64,000 nucleotides of DNA from G963662605 sp963667005 (GCA_963667005.1 OY762937.1:558001-622000); one strand, 5' to 3'; shown: positions 26,268-35,584, counted from the first letter of the stretch. Translations and numbers: made by a program. The notes: generated by a model from the letters alone, not told the origin.

Positions 26268-26576
26268 AGGCTTACTCCGGAAGAAGTTGGGGGTTTCTTT
26301 CCTTGCGCAGTAAATGCCGATTTCCACGACGTCACTTACAACGCGAGCGAGCTTTTTTCATTTATATAAGAACATCATCAAAATACATAACACGGGTATA
26401 TCCCCCGAAGTTCCCGGTGGTTGAAAAAATTTACAGATAGGAGGTTGCCGAAGGCATAAGAATTCCCAAAAGTTTGGGTTTTTCACACCTGGCGCGGATT
26501 TTACAAATGCGAAAAGATGTCCGCCATATTTATCTCTCTTGAGGAATAAATAAGCACACGGCAGGAGTAAGTCGGT
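26268..26576. other. Spacer without recognised gene
   Basis: About 300 bp between the yceI upstream palindrome and the end of the methyltransferase gene. I see no open frame with an RBS, no member of the dispersed hairpin families, and no clear terminator for the methyltransferase gene. Confidence 0.4.
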
Positions 26577-27434
26577 TTATTGTTTATTTGTGGTGTAACA
26601 AACCAGTTCGTACTTCCACTGCTTTTTCATGTACGCGAAGAACTGGGCAAAGCAAGTCTTGTGATGATCGCGGGAAAATTTTGAAGTGCGTTTAATAAAT
26701 ATCTGATAGAACCACGTTCCCCACATACCGAAGTAACCAATAGCCAGCAGACGTAATACTGAAGGACGGACTTCTCTGGTAACATCAATGTAGCCTGTCT
26801 TCGTAAACCCGGCCTGCTGCGCAATCGCTGTTAATTGTTCAACGCTGACAGCTTCTGAAATTGCCCATCCATTGAACATAGTTTTTAAATGTTTCTGCTC
26901 TTCTATGGAAATGTTTGAGGCATTAAACGTATCGGCAAATAATATTCTGCCGCCAGGACGAAGCAACCGGTATGCTTCTTTAAGCATGGCCGATTTATCC
27001 ACTGCCGACTGCATACTTTCCACTGCGACAACAACATCGAAGGAATTATCCGGAAATGTTGTTTGCGTGTAGTCCATGACAAGAAAATCAGCTTTATCCG
27101 CAACACTTTGCTTTTCGGCAAATGCTGTCGCGTTTTTAGTCTGCTTATCACTTAAAGTTATTCCGGTTACCCGGCAGCCTGTTGACTTCGCAAAGAATAT
27201 AGATGTTCCTCCAACGCCGCATCCGGCATCGAGGACTCTGTCCGTTTCTTTAATACTGCCCATTTTAATGAGCATCCGGTTGGTATTTAAAATCGAATCG
27301 GGAAGGTTTTTCGTTCCTTTGGTCCAAATTCCATAATGAAGCCCTTTGCTGTCATCGAACTTCCACCAAATTTTATAATGATCTTCAGTTTGATCGTAAT
27401 AATCTGCGACATCCTTGGGAGTAAATTGAACCAT
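26577..27434 (-). CDS. Class I SAM-dependent methyltransferase
   Basis: A 285-aa Rossmann-fold methyltransferase with SAM motif VLDAGCGVGGTSIFFAK, acidic loop and motif II-like DFLVMDYTQTTFPDNSFDVV, and post-motif LLRPGGRILFADTF. The N-terminal segment KIWWKFDDSKGLHYGIW is typical of the group that includes tocopherol, sterol and sarcosine/dimethylglycine methyltransferases, so a lipid, quinone or small-amine acceptor is possible. The acceptor cannot be fixed from sequence. The RBS AGGA is correctly spaced. It is divergent (166 bp) from a geranylgeranyl-reductase-like gene, which makes an isoprenoid-quinone or prenyl-lipid substrate attractive but unproven. Confidence 0.85.
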   Translation of the reverse strand: MVQFTPKDVADYYDQTEDHYKIWWKFDDSKGLHYGIWTKGTKNLPDSILNTNRMLIKMGSIKETDRVLDAGCGVGGTSIFFAKSTGCRVTGITLSDKQTKNATAFAEKQSVADKADFLVMDYTQTTFPDNSFDVVVAVESMQSAVDKSAMLKEAYRLLRPGGRILFADTFNASNISIEEQKHLKTMFNGWAISEAVSVEQLTAIAQQAGFTKTGYIDVTREVRPSVLRLLAIGYFGMWGTWFYQIFIKRTSKFSRDHHKTCFAQFFAYMKKQWKYELVCYTTNKQ

Positions 27435-27600
27435 TAAAATCCTGACTTGTTATAAGAGTAACGAGAATGATTTCTCTTCAAAAATCTTTGTGAATTAACT
27501 ATATTTTTATCTCTAATATTAGGAAAAATCCGCGTAAGAGCAAAACAACAAGCCACTTGAAGGACAGTTTGCTCTGTCGTGTTATTGAAAGGTCTTTTGT

Positions 27601-28767
27601 TTGAATAACTATTATGACATCGTTGTTGTTGGCGCCGGACCAGCCGGTTCAACCGCTGCAAGATTTGCTGCCGAAGCAGGTGTTTCGGTTCTGCTGCTTG
27701 AAAAAGACCGCGATGTCGGCTATCCTGTCCGCTGCGGTGAAGCTGTCAGCCGTTCAGGATTAACGCCTTTCATTGAGCCCGATAATAAGTGGATTGCCGC
27801 AGATATTGATACCTTCGCACTTGTCGCGCCGAATGACCATCAGGTTGATGTTCATTATCAGGATGCCGTGTATGTTCTTGAGCGCCGTATTTTTGATTAT
27901 GAGCTTGCTCAGATAGCCGCCACCAAGGGCGCGGATGTTTTAACGCGTGCGTATGTAAACGGACTCATCATTGAAAACGAAACAGTCTGCGGTGTGAAAT
28001 ACGAGTACCGCGGAGAGCAGAAGGAAGTCCGTTGTAAAGTAGTAATTGCTGCCGACGGCGTCGAATCGCGCGTGGGTAGATGGGCGGGATTAAAAACACA
28101 TTCGCATTTCCGTGATATGGAGAGCTCCGTTCAGTTTACTGTTGCCAATGTTGAGATAGATCAGAAGACCATGTACTTCTATTTCGGCAAAGATGTTGCG
28201 CCGCATGGATACTTGTGGGTATTCCCGAAAGGCGGGAATAAAGCAAACATCGGATTGGGCATCAGCGGCGAAATCGGGAAACACAAATCAGCAATTTCCT
28301 ATCTTAATGATTTTATGCAAAGACGCTTTCCTAAGGCAGCCATTCTCACGCAGGTCGCCGGAGGTGTTCCGTGTGAAGTAACTTTAAAACAAATTTCCGG
28401 CAAAGGCATTTTACTTGCTGGCGACGCGGCAAAGCAGGTTAATCCCCTCAGCGGCGGAGGCATTACGAGCGGGATGATTGGCGGAAGCATCGCGGGAAAA
28501 ATTGCGGCGGAATCAATTACGCTTGATAAGCCGGCACATCTTTTTACCTACGATAAAGCATGGCACGAACGCAACGGCAAACGCCATGAAACTTACAACC
28601 GCCTGAAAGAAGGCATTTACGATTTTACCGACGAAACGTTTATTAATCTCGCCAAAACGGTAGACGCGGTACCCATTGAGAAAAGAACAATGGGTAGAAT
28701 TTTTACTCAAGCTTTGATACATCAGCCGTCACTATTAATCGACGTCGCGAAAGTTTTTGTAATCTAA
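27601..28767 (+). CDS. Geranylgeranyl reductase-family FAD oxidoreductase
   Basis: A 388-aa flavoprotein that in this family saturates prenyl chains (of chlorophyll, archaeal lipids or menaquinone). The FAD Rossmann motif is DIVVVGAGPAGSTAARFAA at the N-terminus, followed by YPVRCGEAVS. The mid domain has VIAADGVESRVGRWAG, and the second FAD motif is LLAGDAAKQVNPLSGGGI. It starts at TTG, eight nt after GAAAGG. Cytosolic or membrane-associated. It is 15 bp upstream of an AraC-type regulator and probably co-transcribed with it. Menaquinone side-chain reduction is one possible role; electron donors are not encoded nearby. Confidence 0.85.
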   Translation: MNNYYDIVVVGAGPAGSTAARFAAEAGVSVLLLEKDRDVGYPVRCGEAVSRSGLTPFIEPDNKWIAADIDTFALVAPNDHQVDVHYQDAVYVLERRIFDYELAQIAATKGADVLTRAYVNGLIIENETVCGVKYEYRGEQKEVRCKVVIAADGVESRVGRWAGLKTHSHFRDMESSVQFTVANVEIDQKTMYFYFGKDVAPHGYLWVFPKGGNKANIGLGISGEIGKHKSAISYLNDFMQRRFPKAAILTQVAGGVPCEVTLKQISGKGILLAGDAAKQVNPLSGGGITSGMIGGSIAGKIAAESITLDKPAHLFTYDKAWHERNGKRHETYNRLKEGIYDFTDETFINLAKTVDAVPIEKRTMGRIFTQALIHQPSLLIDVAKVFVI

Positions 28768-28782
28768 CAACACAAATCTATT

Positions 28783-29574
28783 ATGCTGTACACCGGCGCT
28801 CAACCCTCCGGAACATTGGCCCTTTATGTCGACCGTGTCTACTACTTGCACGACACGGAAATGAACAATGTGCGCCAGCTTATTCCCGACGGAAAGACCG
28901 ACGCGGTATTCTTCCTAAATGACTACAACGGATTTGCGAGACCGTTGAACGGAGAGCCGTACCAGCTCTATCACGATGCAATCATCGGCCCGCATAAAAA
29001 GTCTGTTCAATTCTACTACGAAGGCGAGTTGGAAATTATCGGCATCCGGTTTTTCCCCTCATCTCTCAAGCGGCTGTTTAACGCTCCGGCTAAAAACTTT
29101 TCCGGAAAGCCTGTTCCATTCAGTTCACTCGAAAATGTAGATGTACAAAAAATATCTGAAGACGTTAGGTGCGAACCCGACCCGAATGAAAAGATCAATC
29201 TACTTTTCGATTGGCTCATGACTCTCCTACCGGAAAACGCTGATAAACCCGATACGACACACGAGTTTATTTTACGACTTTACGAAACAAAAGGTATCGA
29301 ACCGCTTGAAAAAATTTGTAATCATTCATACAATGAATACAAGAAGTTGCAGCGTGCATTTTCAAATGAAATAGGCATTACCCCTAAATATTTTGCGCGC
29401 ATGGTTCGTTTTGAAGCAGTACACAATGAAATTCTTCAATCAAAGGAGATTGACTGGATGTCGCTTGTATTGAAATACGGTTTTCACGACCAATCACACT
29501 TAATAAAAGAATTCAAGTTTTTCACCGGCCAATCCCCAAAGGATTTTCTCGGAATTTTGCCGGATTTTATCTAA
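28783..29574 (+). CDS. AraC-family transcriptional regulator
   Basis: A 263-aa regulator. The first ~150 residues are an effector domain of the DUF6597 style (GPHKKSVQFYYEGELEIIGI, FFPSSLKRLFNAPAKNF). The C-terminal ~100 residues hold two helix-turn-helix units with the family signature GITPKYFARMVRFEAVHNEI and LKYGFHDQSHLIKEFKFFTG, ending QSPKDFLGIL. It lies 15 bp after the reductase gene and 117 bp before the TonB receptor, so it may control either. The ligand is unknown. Confidence 0.88.
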   Translation: MLYTGAQPSGTLALYVDRVYYLHDTEMNNVRQLIPDGKTDAVFFLNDYNGFARPLNGEPYQLYHDAIIGPHKKSVQFYYEGELEIIGIRFFPSSLKRLFNAPAKNFSGKPVPFSSLENVDVQKISEDVRCEPDPNEKINLLFDWLMTLLPENADKPDTTHEFILRLYETKGIEPLEKICNHSYNEYKKLQRAFSNEIGITPKYFARMVRFEAVHNEILQSKEIDWMSLVLKYGFHDQSHLIKEFKFFTGQSPKDFLGILPDFI

Positions 29575-29690
29575 GCGTGTTCTAAATTGATAATTAATAA
29601 TTAAGAACTTATAATTACCCCCTGTCCTGTTTTTACAATTTTCCCCTATCCGCGCCTTGTAATTTTCCAGTGTTAAAATTGGAGAGTCCT

Positions 29691-32024
29691 TTGAAAAAGC
29701 TCATTAGTGTTTTATTTATTATCCTTCTTACTATTGCAATATATCCTCAGCAAAAATATCAAACCATAAGGGGAATTGTTCTTGATGCAGATGCAAAAAC
29801 TCCGCTTATCGGAGCAAATGTTATTGTATTAAAAACTTCGGCCTCGCTTGGCGCCTCGACGAATGAAAAAGGTGAGTTTGCTATACCGAATGTTCCCATC
29901 GGCCGGCATTCATTGCAATGCAGTTATATGGGATATAATTCCACGATAATGCCCGAAGTACTTGTAGGTTCTGGAAAAGAAACGGCACTTACCTTCTATT
30001 TAAAAGAATGCGTTGTCAGTTCTCAGGAAATAGTTGTAAAAGCAGAAACCGCCAAGAATAAGGCATCGAATCCGATGGCGGATGTCAGCGCGCGTTCATT
30101 CAGCGTTGAAGAATCACGCCGGTATGCCGGAGCGATGGATGACCCGCTGCGAGCTGTATCAAGTTTTGCCGGAGTTACCGGCAGCGGCGATGTTAACTCA
30201 AACGGCATCGTTGTCCGCGGCAACTCACCAAAGGGATTATTATGGCGCCTTGAAGATGTTGACATCCCAAATCCCAATCACTTCAGCTACGTTGGACAAT
30301 CAGGCGGCGGAGTGACCATATTCAGCAGCCAAGTATTAGCAAATTCGGATTTTTACACGAGTGCTTTTCCGGGCGAATATGGCAACGCGCTGTCCGGAGT
30401 TTTCGACATGAAATTTCGTAACGGCAACAACAATAAACATGAGTATACCGCGCAGGCAGGCATCAGCGGCGTTGAATTTGCTTCCGAAGGACCGGCGGGA
30501 TTTACCAACTCATCATATCTTTGCAACTACCGGTATTCGGTGTACGGATTTCTCCAAATGATAGATCCTACGATGAAGAATAAAATTCCGAGTTATCAGG
30601 ATGTATCATTTAAGGTGGTTATCCCAACCGAGAGTTATGGCAAGTTCACCCTGTTCGGCATCGGCGGTTTATCGCGTTCAAAATATCTGCCGGACTATTC
30701 GCCTTCACAAACATCAAATGAAGACCGCCAACGTTCGGTACTTGATAACGACATGGGTGCTGCAGGATTGTCTCATACAGTAGTCGCCGGTAATGCGACA
30801 CTCATTAAGACTACCTTATCCGCTACAACAAACAGGGTGCACTATTGGTACGGATATAATGATTCCGGCACTCTGTATTATCTCAACCAATCCGAATACA
30901 GAAACAGCCGCTGGGCGCTTAACTCATATATCAATCACAAATTCAGTTCGGCATACACCAGCAAAACAGGTATCACGTTAACGCGTCTGTATTACCATGT
31001 TAATTTGAAAGCGACGGACGTATTTACCGGAAGTTACTCAGGCGGAACGGATGATAAGGGATACGCAAATCTTCTGCAAGCGTACACGGAATCGAAAATT
31101 GATTTTTCAAATTCCGTCAACATGAACATCGGACTGTATTATCAAACATTATCGGCGGCAGGCAATGGCTCTCTTGAACCGCGTGCATCACTGAGTTGGA
31201 GCTTTGCTCCGGGGCAATCATTTGGCTTGGGATACGGACTTCATAGTCAGGCTGAAGATATTTGCATCTACCGTTTACAAAAAACAGTACCCGGCGGCAG
31301 CGTATATTATCCGAACAAAAATCTTTCGTTCGGTAAAGCACATCATTTTGTTTTCAGTTATGATTACGCGTTCGATTCAGACAAACGTCTTAAAATCGAA
31401 TTGTATCGCCAGCAGCTTTTCGATATTCCGGTTGTCGCGAATACGTATTACTCAATGCTGAATAACCCGGGTGGATATTTTAGCGAACCGCTGGTCAATG
31501 CGGGAAAGGGTTATACCCAGGGCGTTGATGTCACACTGGAAAAATTCCTCACGGATAATCTCTATTATTTAGTGACCGGTTCATATTATACCGCGAAATA
31601 CAAGGGCGGCGACGGCATAGAACGTAATGGAAGATACAACGGTAAATACGTAATGAATGCGCTGATCGGTAAGGAGTTTGTAACAGCAAGTGATAACATT
31701 TGGGGCGTGAATATAAAGATTTCATACACAGGCGGAGAATATTTCATCCCGGTTGACTTGACTAAATCAATCGCCGCAGGAAATGAAATATTGGATGAAA
31801 GTCAGATATACACCCAACATTTACCGGGATTCTGCTATGTTGATTTATCCGTATCATACAGAATCAACTATCAGACTTCGGCACTGATTCTCGCGCTGCA
31901 AATTAAAAACGCGTTAAACCAGAAACCGGTCATCGGATACGACTATAATTCATATTTAAAAACGGTCGAACAAAACAAACCGATGGGAATAATTCCGATG
32001 ATAAACTGCAAATACGAATTTTAG
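29691..32024 (+). CDS. TonB-dependent outer-membrane receptor
   Basis: Initiation is best placed at the TTG at 29691: GGAGAG sits four nt before it, whereas the GTG 21 nt upstream has nothing. The 777-aa product has a signal peptide (KKLISVLFIILLTIAIYPQQ), a carboxypeptidase-regulatory-like beta domain (IRGIVLDADAKTPLIGANVI through NEKGEFAIPNVPIGRHSLQC), a plug (GVTGSGDVNSNGIVVRGNSP, WRLEDVDIPNPNHFS, FPGEYGNALSGVFDM) and a beta-barrel of about 500 residues ending NCKYEF with a terminal Phe. It imports a ligand by TonB energy; the ligand is unknown. It is shorter than SusC-type receptors and has no SusD partner, so a siderophore, vitamin or metal chelate is more likely than a glycan. Confidence 0.88.
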   Translation: MKKLISVLFIILLTIAIYPQQKYQTIRGIVLDADAKTPLIGANVIVLKTSASLGASTNEKGEFAIPNVPIGRHSLQCSYMGYNSTIMPEVLVGSGKETALTFYLKECVVSSQEIVVKAETAKNKASNPMADVSARSFSVEESRRYAGAMDDPLRAVSSFAGVTGSGDVNSNGIVVRGNSPKGLLWRLEDVDIPNPNHFSYVGQSGGGVTIFSSQVLANSDFYTSAFPGEYGNALSGVFDMKFRNGNNNKHEYTAQAGISGVEFASEGPAGFTNSSYLCNYRYSVYGFLQMIDPTMKNKIPSYQDVSFKVVIPTESYGKFTLFGIGGLSRSKYLPDYSPSQTSNEDRQRSVLDNDMGAAGLSHTVVAGNATLIKTTLSATTNRVHYWYGYNDSGTLYYLNQSEYRNSRWALNSYINHKFSSAYTSKTGITLTRLYYHVNLKATDVFTGSYSGGTDDKGYANLLQAYTESKIDFSNSVNMNIGLYYQTLSAAGNGSLEPRASLSWSFAPGQSFGLGYGLHSQAEDICIYRLQKTVPGGSVYYPNKNLSFGKAHHFVFSYDYAFDSDKRLKIELYRQQLFDIPVVANTYYSMLNNPGGYFSEPLVNAGKGYTQGVDVTLEKFLTDNLYYLVTGSYYTAKYKGGDGIERNGRYNGKYVMNALIGKEFVTASDNIWGVNIKISYTGGEYFIPVDLTKSIAAGNEILDESQIYTQHLPGFCYVDLSVSYRINYQTSALILALQIKNALNQKPVIGYDYNSYLKTVEQNKPMGIIPMINCKYEF

Positions 32025-32036
32025 AAAGGAAAAAAA

Positions 32037-32331
32037 TTCACGCCAAGGCGCTAAGACGCAAATATATTTTAATAAAACACAGAAATAAAAACAGCACCCT
32101 GAATAATCGGCGGATGTAATAGTCCAAAAAATACTTTGCGCTTTGGCGGCTTGGCGTGAATCATAAAAATATATCGAAGAGGTGAACGCTGCACAATGTC
32201 ATCTCGATACGCCCGCCGTTTACCGAGTGGATCGACGCAGTCGAGCTGTATCGAGGTAAGGCGGGCTGCTCGATGACCCACTTTTTCATTTCTTTCAATA
32301 TATTTTGCGTCTTAGCGCCTTTGCGAGAATT
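32037..32331. repeat. Paired-arm cassette B with a nested third arm
   Basis: The left arm 32037-32064 (CACGCCAAGGCGCTAAGACG core) faces two right arms: 32131-32160 (TTTGGCGGCTTGGCGTGAA core) and 32301-32331 (GCGTCTTAGCGCCTTTGCGA core). Between the two right arms, 32198-32276 holds another hairpin family (ATCTCGATACGCCCGCC ... GGCGGGCTGCTCGATGA) that itself encloses a GATCGACGCAGTCGAGC unit. Fills the gap between the TonB receptor and bshA. Confidence 0.7.
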
Positions 32332-32338
32332 ATAAACA

Positions 32339-32400
32339 CCCATCATCGGGCAAGATACAAACCCGCCCTACAAATATTTCATGTTTTATCCGTATTTTTG
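32339..32400. other. bshA upstream spacer with GGCGGGT-type repeat remnant
   Basis: The stretch CGGGCAAGATACAAACCCGCC recalls the GGCGGGTA-CAAACCCGCC repeat near 3920 and 4353. The remaining ~60 bp up to bshA is AT-rich and presumably carries its promoter. Confidence 0.4.
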
Positions 32401-32432
32401 ATAGCACAATTGAAAAATACTGACAAGATTTT

Positions 32433-33557
32433 ATGAAAATAGGCATTACATGTTATCCCACGTACGGCGGAAGCGGGGTTGTCGCCAGCGAACTGGGCAA
32501 ATCACTCGCTCTCGAAGGACACGAAGTACATTTTATCAGCTACGCGCGGCCATTCCGTTTAAATGAGTTCGTTGATAATATATATTATCACGAAGTCGAA
32601 ATGAGCAGTTACCCGCTTTTTGAGTTCCCCTTGTATAGTCTGGCACTTGCAAGCAAAATGGTTGAGGTTGCACAATACGAAAACCTCGATCTGTTTCACG
32701 TGCATTATGCAATTCCTCACGCGACCAGCGCATTCCTCGCGCGGGAAATTCTCAAAGGCAAAAAAGACATCAAGATAATTACAACGCTGCACGGCACCGA
32801 CATTACGCTCGTCGGCCTTGAACCGTCTTTTCTGCATTTGGTAAAATTCAGCATTGAGCAAAGCGACGGCGTTACCGCAGTATCGCGGCACCTGAAAGAG
32901 AAGACGATAACAAATTACGATATTAACAAGGATATCGAAGTCATTCCGAACTTTATTGATACGAATTACTACAAACCGGATGTAAGCTGCGCCTTCAGAA
33001 AACGTTTTGCCCCGAATGGCGAAAAAATTATGGTTCATACCTCAAACTTCAGACAAGTGAAACGTGTTTCGGATACAATAAAAGTCCTTGAACTTGTACG
33101 AAAAGAAGTTGACGCAAAATTAGTTCTCGTCGGCGATGGTCCGGACCGTTCTGACTGCGAGCGCCTTGCACGTGAACTTGGGCTCGATAACTCCGTTATG
33201 TTCCTCGGCAAGCAGGAAGGCCTCGTCGATATTCTTAATGCATCGGATCTTTTTGTTATTCCATCACAATCAGAAAGCTTCGGTCTCGCAGCACTTGAAG
33301 CGATGGGATGCGGACTGCCTGTTATCAGTTCCAGCGTCGGCGGGCTACCTGAACTCGTACGGCACAACGAAACAGGTTTCATTTCCGAGATCGGTGATAT
33401 TGAACGCATGGCTAAGTACTCTATTGACTTACTGAGCAATGAGCGGAAGCATAAAATGTTCTCGGAGAAGGCACGCGAGCGCGCGGTAAAATCATTTGAT
33501 ACTTCCGTCGTACTTCCGCAATATGAAAATTATTACAAAAAAGTTTTAGAGGGTTAA
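32433..33557 (+). CDS. bshA: N-acetyl-alpha-D-glucosaminyl L-malate synthase
   Basis: A GT4-family glycosyltransferase that joins UDP-GlcNAc to L-malate, the first step of bacillithiol synthesis. The 374-aa protein begins MKIGITCYPTYGGSGVVASE, the BshA-specific N-terminus, with ISYARPFRLN and FHVHYAIPHATSA in the acceptor domain. The nucleotide-sugar domain has HTSNFRQVKR, LVLVGDGPDRSDCERLA and the E-x7-E motif in PSQSESFGLAALEAMGCGLP. Cytosolic. Its stop codon abuts the GTG of the next gene (33558), and an RNA methyltransferase follows, so it is the first gene of a three-gene operon. bshB and bshC are not in the window. Confidence 0.93.
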   Translation: MKIGITCYPTYGGSGVVASELGKSLALEGHEVHFISYARPFRLNEFVDNIYYHEVEMSSYPLFEFPLYSLALASKMVEVAQYENLDLFHVHYAIPHATSAFLAREILKGKKDIKIITTLHGTDITLVGLEPSFLHLVKFSIEQSDGVTAVSRHLKEKTITNYDINKDIEVIPNFIDTNYYKPDVSCAFRKRFAPNGEKIMVHTSNFRQVKRVSDTIKVLELVRKEVDAKLVLVGDGPDRSDCERLARELGLDNSVMFLGKQEGLVDILNASDLFVIPSQSESFGLAALEAMGCGLPVISSSVGGLPELVRHNETGFISEIGDIERMAKYSIDLLSNERKHKMFSEKARERAVKSFDTSVVLPQYENYYKKVLEG

Positions 33558-33983
33558 GTGACCGAAAAAGATTTCATCCTGCAATGGGCAAAGAAAAATG
33601 CCGACTCGATAAAAACTTTTCCGGATGATTTTATTACGGATGGAGAAATGCGCAGCCTTTCTCTCCCCGGCCAGCGCCTTAATATGGGCGAGGAGCTGTT
33701 CGGTACGTTCGGCATTATTGATAATACCGGACACACGATACATACCGCTCAATCACTTACTGAAGCCAAATATTATATCTACGCTAACCGCTCAAATAAA
33801 AAATCACTTTCCATCCCAAAAGAGGAAAAGGTTATGGCGGCTTGCGTCTCGGCTTACGAAAAATATCTTGATGAAATGATTAAACGCATCCGCAAGGATT
33901 ACACGAAGAACTTTCCCGAGGGCATAAATCCGCACGACACGGTTACCCAAATTTTCTATCAGTTAGATTTGGTACGCTTTTGA
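33558..33983 (+). CDS. Conserved-looking small protein of unknown function
   Basis: A 141-aa cytosolic protein (MTEKDFILQWAKKNADSIKT...) that I do not recognise. It has no signal peptide or TM segment; it is charged, with a predicted helical C-terminal half (EKYLDEMIKRIRKDYTKNF) and a mixed N-terminal half (RLNMGEELFGTFGIIDNTG). It starts at GTG directly after the bshA stop, with AGAGGG upstream, and overlaps the following TTG start by four nt (TTGA). This tight coupling on both sides argues it is a real gene. A link to bacillithiol or to the methyltransferase is only positional. Confidence 0.75.
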   Translation: MTEKDFILQWAKKNADSIKTFPDDFITDGEMRSLSLPGQRLNMGEELFGTFGIIDNTGHTIHTAQSLTEAKYYIYANRSNKKSLSIPKEEKVMAACVSAYEKYLDEMIKRIRKDYTKNFPEGINPHDTVTQIFYQLDLVRF

Positions 33984-35422
33984 AGCCGAATAAAATTCCC
34001 GTCAGCATTAAAATTTCAGAATACCTTCAGGGCATCTATGGCGAGGAGTGGACTGCCAAATATTGTCAGTACGCTTTGGAAGAGACCACCGACTTTATCC
34101 GCGTTAATACGCTTAAGACAACTCCGGAAATTCTTGCCGGTGTCTTGCGTGCCGAGTACGGCATTGAATCGGAACCTGTCTCCGGCATACCGGGTGCAAT
34201 GAAGATCATTGACCCCAATCGTGTCGCCGGAAAAACAATGGAACACATAACGGGTCATTATTACCTGCAATCACTTTCATCCATGCTGCCGCCTCACGTT
34301 ATTGTGCCACAGCCGCACGAGACCATTCTTGATATGTGCGCGGCCCCCGGTTCCAAAACAACCCTGCTCGCGGAGTTAATGAATAACACAGGAACACTTG
34401 TCGCAAATGAACTCGCACCCAATAGAGCGGGAATACTTTCTTTCAATGTTGAGCGTCTGAATGTACTCAACTGTGGAATTCTTCAGATGAACGGAGAAGT
34501 TCTTTCATCATACTTCCCCGAATATTTCGATCGCATTCTTGTTGATGCACCATGCAGCGGGCTGGGTATCGTCCATAAAAAAGGTGAAGTAAGCAACTGG
34601 TGGTCTGAGGATATGGCGGAACGCCTTGCATCGCTTCAATACCGCTTGCTTGTTTCAGCAATCAAAATGTTGAAGCAAGGAGGTACTCTGGTTTATTCAA
34701 CCTGCACGCTCTCCATTACGGAGAACGAAGAGGTGGTTAACCTCGCGCTGCAAAAATATCCTGTTGAACTTGAAGAATTCACCCTGCCGATTCCCAACAA
34801 TCCCGGATTTACCTCATTCGGCGGCAAACAATTTTCCGATGCTTTGTCGCGCACAAAACGGATTACCCCTTGGGAAGCAGGTTCAGAGGGATTTTTCATC
34901 GCAAAATTTCGGAAGACAGAATCAGCACCTTACATTCCAAAGAATGCAGGTAAATTGAAAACGACATTCCGCGCCTGCAAAAAGGATGAGTTGAAGCCTA
35001 TCATTCAGCAAATAAGTGAGCAGTTCGGTGTACCGCAGGAAGTCTTTGATAATTATTCGATTGTTGAAAAGAGCAACGACTATTATATCCTTTCAAAAGA
35101 CTGGGATGGCGGAGATTTTATTTCTTTCAACAAAGCCGGATTGAAAATCGGCGCACTCGATAAGTACGGTAATTTTATTATTCATACCAACCTTGCACAA
35201 ATTCTTGAAAAGCACATCACAAAAAATATTATTACCCTTCAAAACGGCGATGAGATAAAAAGATATATGGATGGCGGACTTCTGAAAAATCTGAATACGG
35301 ATACTAAAGGACAAGCCGCGGTTAAATATAAAGATCATATCATCGGTACCGGAGTAGTACATGACGGTGCTCTTAAAAGCCGCTTCCCGCGCGCCTTCCG
35401 CACCACCGCAATCACCTTCTAA
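33980..35422 (+). CDS. RsmF/NSUN-family RNA (cytosine-5)-methyltransferase
   Basis: A 480-aa SAM-dependent rRNA m5C methyltransferase. An N-terminal RNA-binding part is followed by the SAM motif ILDMCAAPGSKTTLLAEL, motif IV DAPCSGLG with one catalytic Cys, and motif VI LVYSTCTLSITENEEVV with the second. The C-terminal ~150 residues (ending AVKYKDHIIGTGVVHDGALK) resemble the PUA-like domain of RsmF, which in E. coli modifies C1407 of 16S rRNA. The specific target here is inferred. Translation begins at TTG overlapping the previous stop. The stop codon runs straight into an arm of repeat cassette C. Confidence 0.88.
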   Translation: MKPNKIPVSIKISEYLQGIYGEEWTAKYCQYALEETTDFIRVNTLKTTPEILAGVLRAEYGIESEPVSGIPGAMKIIDPNRVAGKTMEHITGHYYLQSLSSMLPPHVIVPQPHETILDMCAAPGSKTTLLAELMNNTGTLVANELAPNRAGILSFNVERLNVLNCGILQMNGEVLSSYFPEYFDRILVDAPCSGLGIVHKKGEVSNWWSEDMAERLASLQYRLLVSAIKMLKQGGTLVYSTCTLSITENEEVVNLALQKYPVELEEFTLPIPNNPGFTSFGGKQFSDALSRTKRITPWEAGSEGFFIAKFRKTESAPYIPKNAGKLKTTFRACKKDELKPIIQQISEQFGVPQEVFDNYSIVEKSNDYYILSKDWDGGDFISFNKAGLKIGALDKYGNFIIHTNLAQILEKHITKNIITLQNGDEIKRYMDGGLLKNLNTDTKGQAAVKYKDHIIGTGVVHDGALKSRFPRAFRTTAITF

Positions 35423-35584
35423 AATTCTCGCAAAGCCGCTGAAGAAACGTACCGCAAAGACCCAGAGGCGCAAAGGAGATTTTTTTGTTTATAGCTAACG
35501 TAGATTAATCGAAGTCGTGTTTTTACGGCTTGTTGTTTCTGCGTTCTATAAAAAACTTGGCGTCTTCGCGCCTTTGCGAGAATT
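35422..35584. repeat. Paired-arm cassette C between convergent genes
   Basis: The left end AATTCTCGCAAAGCCGCTGA (from 35423) is an inverted match to the right end around 35555-35584 (GGCGTCTTCGCGCCTTTGCG core). A second CCGCAAAGACCCAGAGGCGC unit lies just inside the left end at about 35451. The cassette exactly fills the gap: its left end touches the RsmF-like stop codon and its right end overlaps the stop codon of the M24 peptidase gene. Confidence 0.75.
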
